Part shown: positions 53,624-62,689 of the stretch, piece after piece
How positions within the stretch are numbered: position 1 is the stretch's first letter
How the letters are laid out: the number at the start of each line of letters is the position of its first letter
Assembly (NCBI GenBank): GCA_904419875.1
Contig: CAJFTG010000010.1
Location: 1 to 64,000, forward strand
Direction: 5' to 3'
Source of the DNA: Candidatus Avimonas caecicola
Lineage (GTDB): Bacteria > Bacillota > Clostridia > Oscillospirales > Acutalibacteraceae
Length of the DNA: 64,000 nt
Notes under the pieces: generated by a model
Database searches by the model: none
Told to the model about the DNA's origin: nothing
The model's input: only the letters and a program-made list of their open reading frames with translations
Program-made: the position numbers and the translations under genes

Positions 53624-54817
53624 TCACCTCCACAAACGGCGGTCCATCGGCTGCCGGCGCGCAATGTCCCGAATCATCGGGCGGATAATCAGCTGCATCA
53701 GTCCGACCAGCAGAAGGAGGACCGCCAGATAACCGTACCATGGAACAGCCAGTGGGAAAACCGACGCCGGCACCGCCAGGGACACCAGCCCGAACAGCAG
53801 ACACCCCAGCCCGCCCGACAAGGCGGTGAGGCACAGGGTGGTAAACCGCAGGGCACGGGCGATTACCGCGCTGCGGGCGCCGCACACCTTGTACACCATG
53901 TACCGGTAGCTGTTCAGCTTCAGCACGCTGCGGAACAGCCCCAGAATGTTGAGCGCGCACACAAAAACCATCACCACGGCGATGCCCAGGACCATCAGCG
54001 TATTCCAGAAGACCCCTGACCCCGATTGGTCGAGGTTGGACTTCGGCATATCCAGATAACCCCCGCGCGCGAAAGATTCGGCGATCTCGAGCCGCTCCTC
54101 CCGGGTGAGCGGGCGGGTGAATTCGATGAACACCTGATACCCGTCAGCATAAAAACCGCTGTTGTCGGTCTCGTTCCTCTCCAGCGTGCGGTAGGGAATG
54201 TAGTTGTGGTCGACATAAAAACCTTCCAGCCCCTCGTCCACCCCGTCGGTAATCCCCACCACCCGGTAGGGTACGTCGTTGATGATGTAATCCTCCAGGG
54301 TATCGGGGTCCAGCTCGGGGCGGTTCTCCTCCAGCCACGGCTGGGAGAGCACGACCACGTTTTCTCCGTTGAGGATTTCCTCCTGTGTAAACCACCGCCC
54401 GCGCAGGATGGCGGGCGACGGGATATACAAAAAGTCGCAGAAGGAGGGATCCACCACCGTATACCCGCTAAAAGACGGAGGAAGGGCCAGGATCTCTTCC
54501 TCGGTCATCTGTTCGTACTCCAAGATTTGATACGAACGGATCATAAACGGCCACATCTCAATAATTTCCGGATAATCGCCGAACAGCAGCTGGTTCATCG
54601 ATTCCATACGAAAATTTCCACCGGTGGCAACAACCGGAATTCCGTAAAAGCGGGAATCGTAGTCCAGGTCCCGCAGGTCGCCCACTGTTTCGAAGAGGAT
54701 GGCGACAAAGGCCAGGATCACCGCCGTGGTGACAGAGATCGAAAAGGTGATGACCGCGGCCGCCTTCCTGGCGCCCCGCACCACATCGCCAAAATCGGTA
54801 AAAATAAAACGCCGCAA
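53624..54817 (-). CDS. FtsX-like ABC permease
   Basis: 'MVFVCALNILGLFRSVLKLNSYRYMVYKVCGARSAVIARALRFTTLCLTAL' FtsX-like coupling region; TTG start. Confidence 0.83.
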   Translation of the reverse strand: MRRFIFTDFGDVVRGARKAAAVITFSISVTTAVILAFVAILFETVGDLRDLDYDSRFYGIPVVATGGNFRMESMNQLLFGDYPEIIEMWPFMIRSYQILEYEQMTEEEILALPPSFSGYTVVDPSFCDFLYIPSPAILRGRWFTQEEILNGENVVVLSQPWLEENRPELDPDTLEDYIINDVPYRVVGITDGVDEGLEGFYVDHNYIPYRTLERNETDNSGFYADGYQVFIEFTRPLTREERLEIAESFARGGYLDMPKSNLDQSGSGVFWNTLMVLGIAVVMVFVCALNILGLFRSVLKLNSYRYMVYKVCGARSAVIARALRFTTLCLTALSGGLGCLLFGLVSLAVPASVFPLAVPWYGYLAVLLLLVGLMQLIIRPMIRDIARRQPMDRRLWR

Positions 54818-54840
54818 CGCTGTGTCCCCCTTTCCCGCGC

Positions 54841-55431
54841 CTAATCGGTGAAAGCGGCGTCCGCCGGCCGGTCGGTGTGAACGCTTTCCCGAAACTCCGG
54901 ATAGTGTTTGTCAACCAGAGCATACGCCAGAAACCCAAGCCCTTCAAAAATCAGATACAGGCACAGGTCGGTGACATCCGCCGGCCGCCCTTCGCAGCCG
55001 GTGAAGCCCCGTATCAGGAGCTGAATCAGAAAGAAAACCAGGACAAAGGAAAACCCCGCAGCCAGGGCGGAAAAAGCGCGCTTCCTTCTGAAAAGGAAGG
55101 GGACGCCGCATCCGGCCAGTACGGCAGCGGACAGCAGGGGGAGGGTCTCCTGCAGATAAGGCAGGAGACCCTCTTCCTGAATCCGGGAAAAGGCGGAGAG
55201 AAAAGGGACCATCCGCACCGGCGTTTTCGGAAGGTAAACCGCAGACAATCCCTCGGCATTCAGCGGCAGGGGCAGCAGGAAATAGGTGCAAAGAAAATAC
55301 AGCGCCGCCCCCGGGAGCAGAAGGAGAAAAATGAACAGGCCGCTTTTCCGGTTTATGGCGGCGATGGTGCCGCCAATCAGAAAAAGGCCCAAAAAAAGGA
55401 GAAGGTAAAAGGTCGGATTAAAAATAACCAT
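54841..55431 (-). CDS. VanZ-like membrane protein
   Basis: 'RMVPFLSAFSRIQE...GRPADVTDLCLYLIFEGLGFLAYALV' matches VanZ-like 'N/R-x-IPF' and 'DVTDLxLNxxGxxLGY' pattern. Confidence 0.6.
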   Translation of the reverse strand: MVIFNPTFYLLLFLGLFLIGGTIAAINRKSGLFIFLLLLPGAALYFLCTYFLLPLPLNAEGLSAVYLPKTPVRMVPFLSAFSRIQEEGLLPYLQETLPLLSAAVLAGCGVPFLFRRKRAFSALAAGFSFVLVFFLIQLLIRGFTGCEGRPADVTDLCLYLIFEGLGFLAYALVDKHYPEFRESVHTDRPADAAFTD

Positions 55432-55518
55432 GTTGTCTCCCCGGCTTTCCGCCGGCCGTGTTGCGCCGCCCCCGCCGGCAGCCGCCGTGGACGGGGGCGG
55501 CGGGCAATCGCCGGCCGG

Positions 55519-56049
55519 TCAGTTGGTGGACCAGTTGGTTAATGTCGCCCCAAACTTCAGGTATATCCCGTCGTCAGCGTTGGAATTTTTAAAGGTCCAA
55601 TGACTATTTTTCCCTCGATATGTATTGTCCGTAGTGTATATGCTGGAAGAAAGTAAAAACTTTGAATCACGCACGGTAGCGAACTGCCAGCCGATCTGTC
55701 CTTCATATAAGGTGATGTTTGCCTCTCGCGTACTGATGATGGAACCGTCTGTCCACCATTCCAGGCTGATCCGGGTCTCTTTATAGGGGGTGCCCTGATC
55801 CCCGTCAAACTTAGCATAACCTACAGTTTGCCCGGTCAAGTAATTTGTGGTTGTATAGTCACAAGTAATTGTTATGGTTTCCTCTTGGTTGGACTTGCCG
55901 ATTGGCGAGCGCTCAGAACTGGAGCCGCGAATCTCATAATAGACCTTGTTCGTTCCCGCAGCTGCATTGAGCGACACGACCGACGCCAGCACCGCCCCAA
56001 TCACCAGCAGTGGAATGGCTCTCCTTGTTTTCCCTTTCACAGCGGACAT
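55519..56049 (-). CDS. Secreted protein of unknown family
   Basis: signal peptide 'RRAIPLLVIGAVLASVVSLNAAAG'; beta-rich, Ser/Thr/Trp/Tyr-rich mature part; first gene of the operon; GTG at 56040 has better RBS spacing than ATG 56049. Confidence 0.75.
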   Translation of the reverse strand: MSAVKGKTRRAIPLLVIGAVLASVVSLNAAAGTNKVYYEIRGSSSERSPIGKSNQEETITITCDYTTTNYLTGQTVGYAKFDGDQGTPYKETRISLEWWTDGSIISTREANITLYEGQIGWQFATVRDSKFLLSSSIYTTDNTYRGKNSHWTFKNSNADDGIYLKFGATLTNWSTN

Positions 56050-56218
56050 CCTTTCTTATTTTGGTTTTTCTTCTCTCCTGCCGGCGCAGGCGGCGTTTCT
56101 CCGCAAATACCGCAGCGCGGGGGACGCCGCATCCGGCCTTCATTCACCGCCCAAGGGAATCGCCTCCATAAACGATTAAGTTTTGCTTGCTAAATTTCTC
56201 AATTATATTACAAGACAT

Positions 56219-56247
56219 AGTATAGAATAATATCTCAATATTGTCAA
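56219..56247 (-). promoter_or_regulatory. Strong predicted sigma-A promoter
   Basis: minus strand TTGACA-17 bp-TATACT in an AT-rich region upstream of the secreted-protein operon. Confidence 0.85.
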
Positions 56248-56379
56248 TATTAAATCGAAATTTCAATGGAGTATCCCTATGAATTTCTGTATATTTTGCC
56301 GCAGATTGTCCACAAAACGGCATTTTATGCCCGCCATCCGGCCCCCACCCGTATATTTGTGACGGGAATTTTCACGCTG

Positions 56380-56420
56380 AAAAACGGCCTTCCACCCACA
56401 GGGGATGGAAGGCCGTTTTT
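56380..56420. terminator. Intrinsic terminator
   Basis: AAAAACGGCCTTCC...GGAAGGCCGTTTTT. Confidence 0.85.
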
Positions 56421-56673
56421 CATTGCATCACCGGCGGGAAAGGAGCGGCCGGACAGTGGCGCAAACCACCGGGCCGGCCGGTTCGCCCGCCGCCGCCGGC
56501 TTCGGCGGAGGGCCAGGCGGGACGCCGCCCGCTGCCAAAGCAGGAACAGCGGCAGAAGCCCGCCGTGTTGTCCCCGGGCCGCCGGGAATACCCGCCGGCC
56601 CGGAGGATGGGCGCAGGCGCAGGCGGTCGGGCATAGGAGCCCGGGCGCACAAACCGCCGGGCGCCTGGGCTGT

Positions 56674-58140
56674 TCAAGCGTGGCGGTGGATGTTGGCCTT
56701 GTCCAGGCCCTTGCTTTCGACGTTGTGCACCACGCTTTCTTCGCCGTCCAGCCGGGTGTCAAACACCTTTTTGGACTTCTGAATTTCCGCGAGGGTCGCC
56801 GGGCCGCCCATGCAGCCGCCCACGCAGAACATCCCTTCCACAAAATCCACCGGCAGCTTGCCGGCCTTCAGAAGCATCAGCGCTTTGCGGCACTCGTCCG
56901 CACCGCTGCACTTCTGCGCTTTCACGTCGGCGTCCTCGCCCCGTTCGCGGAGCACCTGCGCCACCGCGCCGGTGACGCCGCCCGACACCGCGAAGCCCTT
57001 ACCGTAGCGGGTTGCGTCCTCGGGCGCTTGCTCCGCCTCCTCCACCGCAATATCCAGGGCGCAGAACATAGCGTACAGCTCTTCAAAGGTGAGCGCGTAG
57101 TCAATCTCGTCCACGTAGCTGCCCATCACCTCGTTCTTCTTGGCGATGCAGGGGCCGATGAACACGGTCACCACCTCGGGGCGGATACTGCGGATGTACC
57201 GCTCCACCGCGACCATGGGAGAAACGGTGGTGGAAACGTATTTTTCCAGCGCCGGGAAATGCTTGCGCACCAGGTTGACGAACGCCGGACAGCAGGAGGA
57301 GGTCATCGGTTCCCCGGCGGCCCGCCTCTCGGCCAGCTCGGCGGCCTCGCTGTACGCGACCATGTCCGCTCCCAGCGCGACCTCGTATACGTCGTCAAAA
57401 CCGAGCCTGCGGATCGCCTGCTTGATCTGGGGCAGGGTGGCCGCGCCGAACTGCCCTTCAATGGCGGGCGCGATCATGGCGACCACTTCCTTGTCCTCCG
57501 CCCGCAGGGCGTCGATCACGCTGACCATCATCGACACGTCCGAAATCGCGCCGAAGGGGCAGCCCACCACGCAGGCCCCGCAGTTGACGCACTTTGCCGG
57601 GTCGATGGTGGCGATGTCGTTTTCATCCATGTTGATCGCCTTGACCGGGCAGCTTTTGATACAGGGCCGCTCGATCTCCACAATCGCGTTATAGGGACAG
57701 GCCGCGACGCATTTCCCGCACTTCCGGCATTTGGACTGGTCGATCACCGCGCCGTGCGGCGTGCTGGTGATCGCACCGAACGGACAGGCCTTGACGCATT
57801 TTTTGGCCAGGCAGTTCTGGCAGTTCTGGGTGACGGTGATCTTGGTGATCGGGCAGCCCTCGCAGGCGCAGGGAATCACGTGGACCACCTGGGCGCTGTC
57901 CGCGTCGGTGTACAGCACGTCCACCGGCAGCTTGCCCATCGCCATGCGCACCCGCTGGCGGACAATCTCCCGCTCGCGGTATACGCAGCAGCGGAACTGG
58001 GGCTTGATCCCCTCGATCATCTCATAGGGGATCTGGTCATACGCGTCATACAGGTCTCCGTCGAACGCGTGCCTGGCGGTGCGCCGCAGCACCTCGTGCT
58101 TGATTTGTACGATATCGGTGATGTTATCCATTTTGTCCAT
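56674..58140 (-). CDS. [FeFe] hydrogenase, group B-like
   Basis: multiple 4Fe-4S motifs (CQNCLAKKCVKACP, CRKCGKCVAACP, CVNCGACVVGCP) and H-cluster motifs 'MTSSCCPAF', 'FIGPCIAKKNE', 'GMFCVGGCMGGP'. Confidence 0.92.
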   Translation of the reverse strand: MDKMDNITDIVQIKHEVLRRTARHAFDGDLYDAYDQIPYEMIEGIKPQFRCCVYREREIVRQRVRMAMGKLPVDVLYTDADSAQVVHVIPCACEGCPITKITVTQNCQNCLAKKCVKACPFGAITSTPHGAVIDQSKCRKCGKCVAACPYNAIVEIERPCIKSCPVKAINMDENDIATIDPAKCVNCGACVVGCPFGAISDVSMMVSVIDALRAEDKEVVAMIAPAIEGQFGAATLPQIKQAIRRLGFDDVYEVALGADMVAYSEAAELAERRAAGEPMTSSCCPAFVNLVRKHFPALEKYVSTTVSPMVAVERYIRSIRPEVVTVFIGPCIAKKNEVMGSYVDEIDYALTFEELYAMFCALDIAVEEAEQAPEDATRYGKGFAVSGGVTGAVAQVLRERGEDADVKAQKCSGADECRKALMLLKAGKLPVDFVEGMFCVGGCMGGPATLAEIQKSKKVFDTRLDGEESVVHNVESKGLDKANIHRHA

Positions 58141-58214
58141 GCCTTTCCGACCGCCGTCCAGCCGATGGCGGGCGGTCTGTTGTAGTGCGCCGGTTTTTGC
58201 GCCTGCGCCGCCGG

Positions 58215-59384
58215 TCAATAGTACCGGATGCGCACGATCTTGCCCGCCGCCTTCAGGGTGTCGGCCAGCTCCTCGAGCAGCCGGATCTTGATGCTCAGGT
58301 CCACCGGCAGGTTAGGATTCTGGTGGGCGGGATTGATCGCCTTGCCGATGAACATATTCAGGTGGGTGCAGTGCTCGATGAGGATACGGGCGATCATCGC
58401 CGCCCCGTTGTCCGCATCCAGCGCCTTGATATTCTCCGGGTCCGCCGGGTTTTCCAGGGAATTTTTGACCAGGACGTTCACCTGCCGGATGGTCAGCACC
58501 CCTTCGGTCACCAGATCGATGCCCTTGATGTGGGCGATCGGCGGCAGGTCGCTGTCGTAATTGAGGTCGGTGGTCACTTCCCGCCCGAGCACGCGGGCCA
58601 CGAGGTTGGCGCTGCTGCCGCCGCAGACGATCTTCAGCCCCTCCGGGGCCATGAAGTCCACCACCACCCGGTCGTCGTCCTGCTTGAAGCGGGGCGGGCC
58701 GGAGAAGAGGCTGACCACCTGCTGCGGGATCACCCGCACGGTGGCGACGGTGGTATCGTCCCCCGGCTGACGCATGTACAGGTCCTCGCACGCGCCGACA
58801 AGGGCGGAGGTCATCCGGGCGCTGGTCGTGTCTTCCCTCCAGTTCTCCTCCAGGAAGTCCCGCACGCTTTCCCAGTTCCAGCCCAGGTTAAGCACCGCGC
58901 CGATGCCGGCAAACATCACGCCGTCGCTGATGAGGGTGAGGACATCCCCCACCTCCACGTCGAACGCGGCCTCCTTGATGGTCTTGCCGCCGACCTCCCG
59001 CTCGGTATACTCGATGGGATAGGCCACCCCGTCGTGCACATGGATGCAGCCGGGGCAGTCGAATTCGGTCAGATACGCCTTGCCGTCGGTGGTTAGCTTC
59101 AGGATGGAAAAGGTGGAATAGGCGACATGCCGCACCTTGCACACCGGCAGGGTGTGAATGATGGTGTCCACCGTGTCCTCCAGCGTCGCGCCGGACTGCA
59201 TCATGGTGGCGATGATTTTGGAGGTCAGGGTGGCGAGAATGTTCGCCTTCACCCCGCTGCCCAGCCCGTCCGACAGGACGACGATCACCCCGTCCTCGAC
59301 GTTGACCACCTCGACCTTGTCGCCGCACAGCTCCTCGTTTTTCTTGTTCAGGCTTTTGGAGGTAACGTCATAATACACGCTCAT
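58215..59384 (-). CDS. SpoIIE-family (PP2C-type) protein phosphatase
   Basis: 'VEDGVIVVLSDGLGSGVKANILATLTSKIIATMM', 'VGDVLTLISDGVMFAG', 'PGDDTTVATVRV'. Confidence 0.9.
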   Translation of the reverse strand: MSVYYDVTSKSLNKKNEELCGDKVEVVNVEDGVIVVLSDGLGSGVKANILATLTSKIIATMMQSGATLEDTVDTIIHTLPVCKVRHVAYSTFSILKLTTDGKAYLTEFDCPGCIHVHDGVAYPIEYTEREVGGKTIKEAAFDVEVGDVLTLISDGVMFAGIGAVLNLGWNWESVRDFLEENWREDTTSARMTSALVGACEDLYMRQPGDDTTVATVRVIPQQVVSLFSGPPRFKQDDDRVVVDFMAPEGLKIVCGGSSANLVARVLGREVTTDLNYDSDLPPIAHIKGIDLVTEGVLTIRQVNVLVKNSLENPADPENIKALDADNGAAMIARILIEHCTHLNMFIGKAINPAHQNPNLPVDLSIKIRLLEELADTLKAAGKIVRIRYY

Positions 59385-61132
59385 GACGGGTCACCTTCGT
59401 TCAGCATCTGTTTTTTGAGGTTCACCAGGGTCACCTTGGTTTCGGCGGTGGTCTCGCCCAGGAGGCTGGCGATCTCCTGCGCCACGGTCATCTGCTTGTC
59501 GATGACCTTCTGCGCCATCTCCGCCGCCTCCAGGCGGGCGCGGCGCGCCTCCTCCTTCTGCCGTTCCTCGTCGGTGATGTCCTTGAAGAAGCCGATGACG
59601 ATGTCCTGCTCCGGCACGTACATCAGGGTTTCCTCCACGACCGTCTCCTTCGAGTCAAGGTGCGTTTTTTTATTGACAATATTGCGGTGGGTGTCCAGTA
59701 CCTCCTGGAAATCCTCCGGGTCCATATACTCGAACAGGTCGGCCTTGAGCGCCTCCTGGCGGGAAACGCCGAATTTCTTCTGGGCCATCTGGTTGAACTC
59801 CACGATCCGCAGGTCCCGGTCCACCGCAATGATGTAGTTGGGGGTCACGCTCAGGGTGACGTTGCTCAGGGACTGGGACAGGTCGATCATATACGGCAGG
59901 CACATGTACAGCTCCGCCTTGCCGCGGTACACCGCGATTGCCTTATCCCGGCAGGTGTTGTATCCGCAGGACCCGCAGTTGAGCTCCTTGTCCGGGGTGG
60001 GCTTGCCGATCTCGGTCAGGATCTTGCGGATGGTGCGCTCATCCGGCATGTCCTCCCGGCGCGCCTCCGGCTCGAACCGCAGGGCCAGGTCGGCGCCGGC
60101 GCGCGCCACGCTCTCAAAGCCGTCGGCCGCGTATTCCTCCACCGACAGCCGGGCGCGGAAGGAGGCCCGGCGCTCTTCGGGAATCAGCGGGCCGTTGACG
60201 CAGCCGCCCTCGCAGGAATTCAGCTCCACAAACAGCCGGCCGCAGTGGCCCGCCTGCAGCTCGTCCAGAAAGGCCATCACGTTTTCCAGCCCGCAGACGC
60301 TCAAAAAGCGGTAGCCGTTGTAGGCGCTGCTCCCAAAGCCTTTGTGGGAATGGAGCTTTACATCCCGCACCACCCCTTCCGGCACCGGATAGATGCGGGA
60401 GAAGGGGGCGGACGGCGCCGGCGGACATTCCTCGGCCTCCGGGGCCGCCTGCACCGCCGACGGCTCCATCCCCCGTTCGGAGAGGAGAGCGTCCAGCTGG
60501 CGGAAGGTGATGACGCCGTCCGCCGATTCGGGGTGGTCGTCGATTTCCTTGATTTTGGACAGGCAGGGCCCGATAAACACCACCTTCGTGTCCGCGCCGT
60601 CCCGCGCCTTAATCATCCGCCCGTGGGCAAGCACCGGGGAAACCACCGGCGCCATAAAGGGAACGAGCGAGGGATAGTACTTGGTGACCAGGCTGTTCAC
60701 CGTGGGGCAGCAGGTGGTCAGGATGCAGTCCATCTTTCCCTCGTCCAAAAGGTCCTTGTACGCCGCCGTGACCTCGTTGGCTCCTACGGCGGTCTCTTCC
60801 ACCGCATCGAAGCCGAGGCGGTATAACGCCGCGCGCAGCCCGGCCGCGCTCTCTCCCTTCTCCGCGCTGCCGTACAGGCCGGCGTAGGAGGGCGCCAGGC
60901 TCGCCACCACCCGGACGGACGGGTCGGCCAGCCAGCCAAGGATGCCGGTGATGTCGTTCACCACCGTCTTGGCCTTCTGGGGACATACGTTGACGCAGTG
61001 GCCGCAGAGGATGCACTGGTCGGCGATGACCTCCACCCGGTCGTTGATATAGCTGATCGACTTGACGTCACAGTGCTTGAGACATTTGTAGCAGTTTTTG
61101 CAGTTGGCTTCCTTGACCTGTATGTATCCCAT
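59381..61132 (-). CDS. Group C (HydS-like) sensory [FeFe] hydrogenase with 4Fe-4S and PAS domains
   Basis: 'CKNCYKCLKHC', 'CILCGHCVNVCP', degenerate H-cluster motifs 'TTCCPTVNS', 'FIGPCLSKIKE', 'NSCEGGCVNGP', C-terminal PAS 'YIIAVDRDLRIVEFNQMAQKKFGVSRQEAL'. Confidence 0.9.
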   Translation of the reverse strand: MGYIQVKEANCKNCYKCLKHCDVKSISYINDRVEVIADQCILCGHCVNVCPQKAKTVVNDITGILGWLADPSVRVVASLAPSYAGLYGSAEKGESAAGLRAALYRLGFDAVEETAVGANEVTAAYKDLLDEGKMDCILTTCCPTVNSLVTKYYPSLVPFMAPVVSPVLAHGRMIKARDGADTKVVFIGPCLSKIKEIDDHPESADGVITFRQLDALLSERGMEPSAVQAAPEAEECPPAPSAPFSRIYPVPEGVVRDVKLHSHKGFGSSAYNGYRFLSVCGLENVMAFLDELQAGHCGRLFVELNSCEGGCVNGPLIPEERRASFRARLSVEEYAADGFESVARAGADLALRFEPEARREDMPDERTIRKILTEIGKPTPDKELNCGSCGYNTCRDKAIAVYRGKAELYMCLPYMIDLSQSLSNVTLSVTPNYIIAVDRDLRIVEFNQMAQKKFGVSRQEALKADLFEYMDPEDFQEVLDTHRNIVNKKTHLDSKETVVEETLMYVPEQDIVIGFFKDITDEERQKEEARRARLEAAEMAQKVIDKQMTVAQEIASLLGETTAETKVTLVNLKKQMLNEGDPS

Positions 61133-61161
61133 GCCGGAGCCCTCCTTTCCGCACGCCGCCC

Positions 61162-61404
61162 TTACGGCTGCTTGGCCACGGTGGTTTTGAAAAAGTCCTC
61201 CACCGTTTCGGGGCGCACGCTGTAGATTTCGTCCGCATACCTGACGCAGACGCCCGCGTCCGCGCAGTGCCCCATGCAGAACGAGCCCTTGAGCTCCACG
61301 CTGTCCCCCAGCCGATACTCCTCAATCAGCTCCTTGAGCCGCTTGATGACCTCCCGCGAGTTCTGCAGATGGCAGGAGCTTCCGACGCATACCATCAAAT
61401 CCAT
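61162..61404 (-). CDS. Thioredoxin-like [2Fe-2S] ferredoxin-domain protein
   Basis: 'MVCVGSSCHLQNS...VELKGSFCMGHCADAGVCVRYADEIY'. Confidence 0.92.
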   Translation of the reverse strand: MDLMVCVGSSCHLQNSREVIKRLKELIEEYRLGDSVELKGSFCMGHCADAGVCVRYADEIYSVRPETVEDFFKTTVAKQP

Positions 61405-61498
61405 TGCTGACACCTTCCAATCCTGTTATGCGAAAGATTTTTCGGCCGCCCCGCCGCCGGCTTCCCCGGCAGACGACGGCCCGTATGCAGTTATTTTC

Positions 61499-61527
61499 AG
61501 TATACCGTTTTGTTATTTTTGTGTCAA
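61499..61527 (-). promoter_or_regulatory. Predicted sigma-A promoter for the hydrogenase cluster
   Basis: minus strand TTGACA-17 bp-TATACT. Confidence 0.8.
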
Positions 61528-61533
61528 TGTATA

Positions 61534-61570
61534 ATTCCCCCTGATTCCCCTGATTCCCCCTGAATTTCCA
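61534..61570. repeat. 9-10-bp tandem repeat, 3-4 units, immediately upstream of the hydrogenase promoter
   Basis: ATTCCCCCTG|ATTCCCCTG|ATTCCCCCTG|AATTTCCAG. Confidence 0.82.
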
Positions 61571-61920
61571 GCCAATTTCCCGCCTGCATGCCTTTTTTCG
61601 CTCAAAGGAAGCCGTTTGCCGTTTTCGGCCTGCCTTCACGGGCATACCGCCCGGGCCTCCCCTGCGCTCCTTTGCATAGCGCGCTTCCCCCGCGCAAAAG
61701 CGGGATTAAGCGATCCTTAAGGTTTCGTTCCCCTGGTTTTCACCAGCCCGTGCTAAGATAAGGGAAAACAGGGCGGGCTTGGAGGGGCGTCCGGAGCGCC
61801 GTGGAATTCCGGGGTGCAATTCCGCTCAAAATATGCTATGCTGGACAGGGCGGCCGGACGCCCGCCGGGCCGTGAGGTAAACGCCCGGCGCAAACGGGCC
61901 GCCGGAAAGGAAGAGTGGCA

Positions 61921-62634
61921 ATGGCACAGACGATCCTGGTATGCGACGACGACAAGGAAATCGCCGCCGCCGTGGATATTTACCTGACCGCGGAGGGCTA
62001 CCGCGTCATCCAGGCCTACGACGGGTTCCAGGCGCTGGAAGCGGTCCAGAAAAACGACGATATCCAGCTGATCCTCATGGACATCATGATGCCCCGGCTG
62101 GACGGGGTGCGCGCCACCATGAAAATCCGGGAAACCCGGAACATCCCGATCATCATGCTCTCCGCCAAAAGCGAGGACAACGACAAAATCCTCGGGCTGA
62201 ACATCGGGGCGGACGACTACATCACCAAGCCCTTCAACCCCATGGAGCTGATCGCCCGGGTGCGTTCCCAGCTGCGGCGGTATACCAACTTCGGCGGGAC
62301 GCCGGAGGCCGATGCGGCGAAGAATCCGGCGGTGATGGTCAACGGCGGGCTGGAGCTGGACGACGGCGCCAAGCGGGTGACGGTGGACGGGCAGGAGGTT
62401 TCCCTGACGCCGGTGGAATACAAAATTGTCAAATTTTTCATGGAAAACAAGGGGCTGGTCTTCTCCAGCGCCCAGATTTACGAGAGCGTGTGGAACGAAC
62501 CCTCCTACGGGGCGGACAACATCGTCGCCGTGCATATCCGCCATATCCGGGAAAAAATCGAAATCAACCCCAAGGAGCCCCGGTATATCAAGGTGATCTG
62601 GGGGCACGGCTACAAGATGGAGAAGATCGGCTGA
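61921..62634 (+). CDS. OmpR/PhoB-family response regulator
   Basis: receiver 'ILVCDDDKEIAAAVDIYL...LILMDIMMPRLDG...IMLSAKSEDNDK' and winged helix 'LTPVEYKIVKFFMENKGLVFSSAQIYESVW...VHIRHIREKI'. Confidence 0.96.
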   Translation: MAQTILVCDDDKEIAAAVDIYLTAEGYRVIQAYDGFQALEAVQKNDDIQLILMDIMMPRLDGVRATMKIRETRNIPIIMLSAKSEDNDKILGLNIGADDYITKPFNPMELIARVRSQLRRYTNFGGTPEADAAKNPAVMVNGGLELDDGAKRVTVDGQEVSLTPVEYKIVKFFMENKGLVFSSAQIYESVWNEPSYGADNIVAVHIRHIREKIEINPKEPRYIKVIWGHGYKMEKIG

Positions 62635-62689
62635 CCGGCCCGGAAAAGGGCCGGAGTCAACGCGTTTTCGCGGGAAAGGGAGGGCCGCC

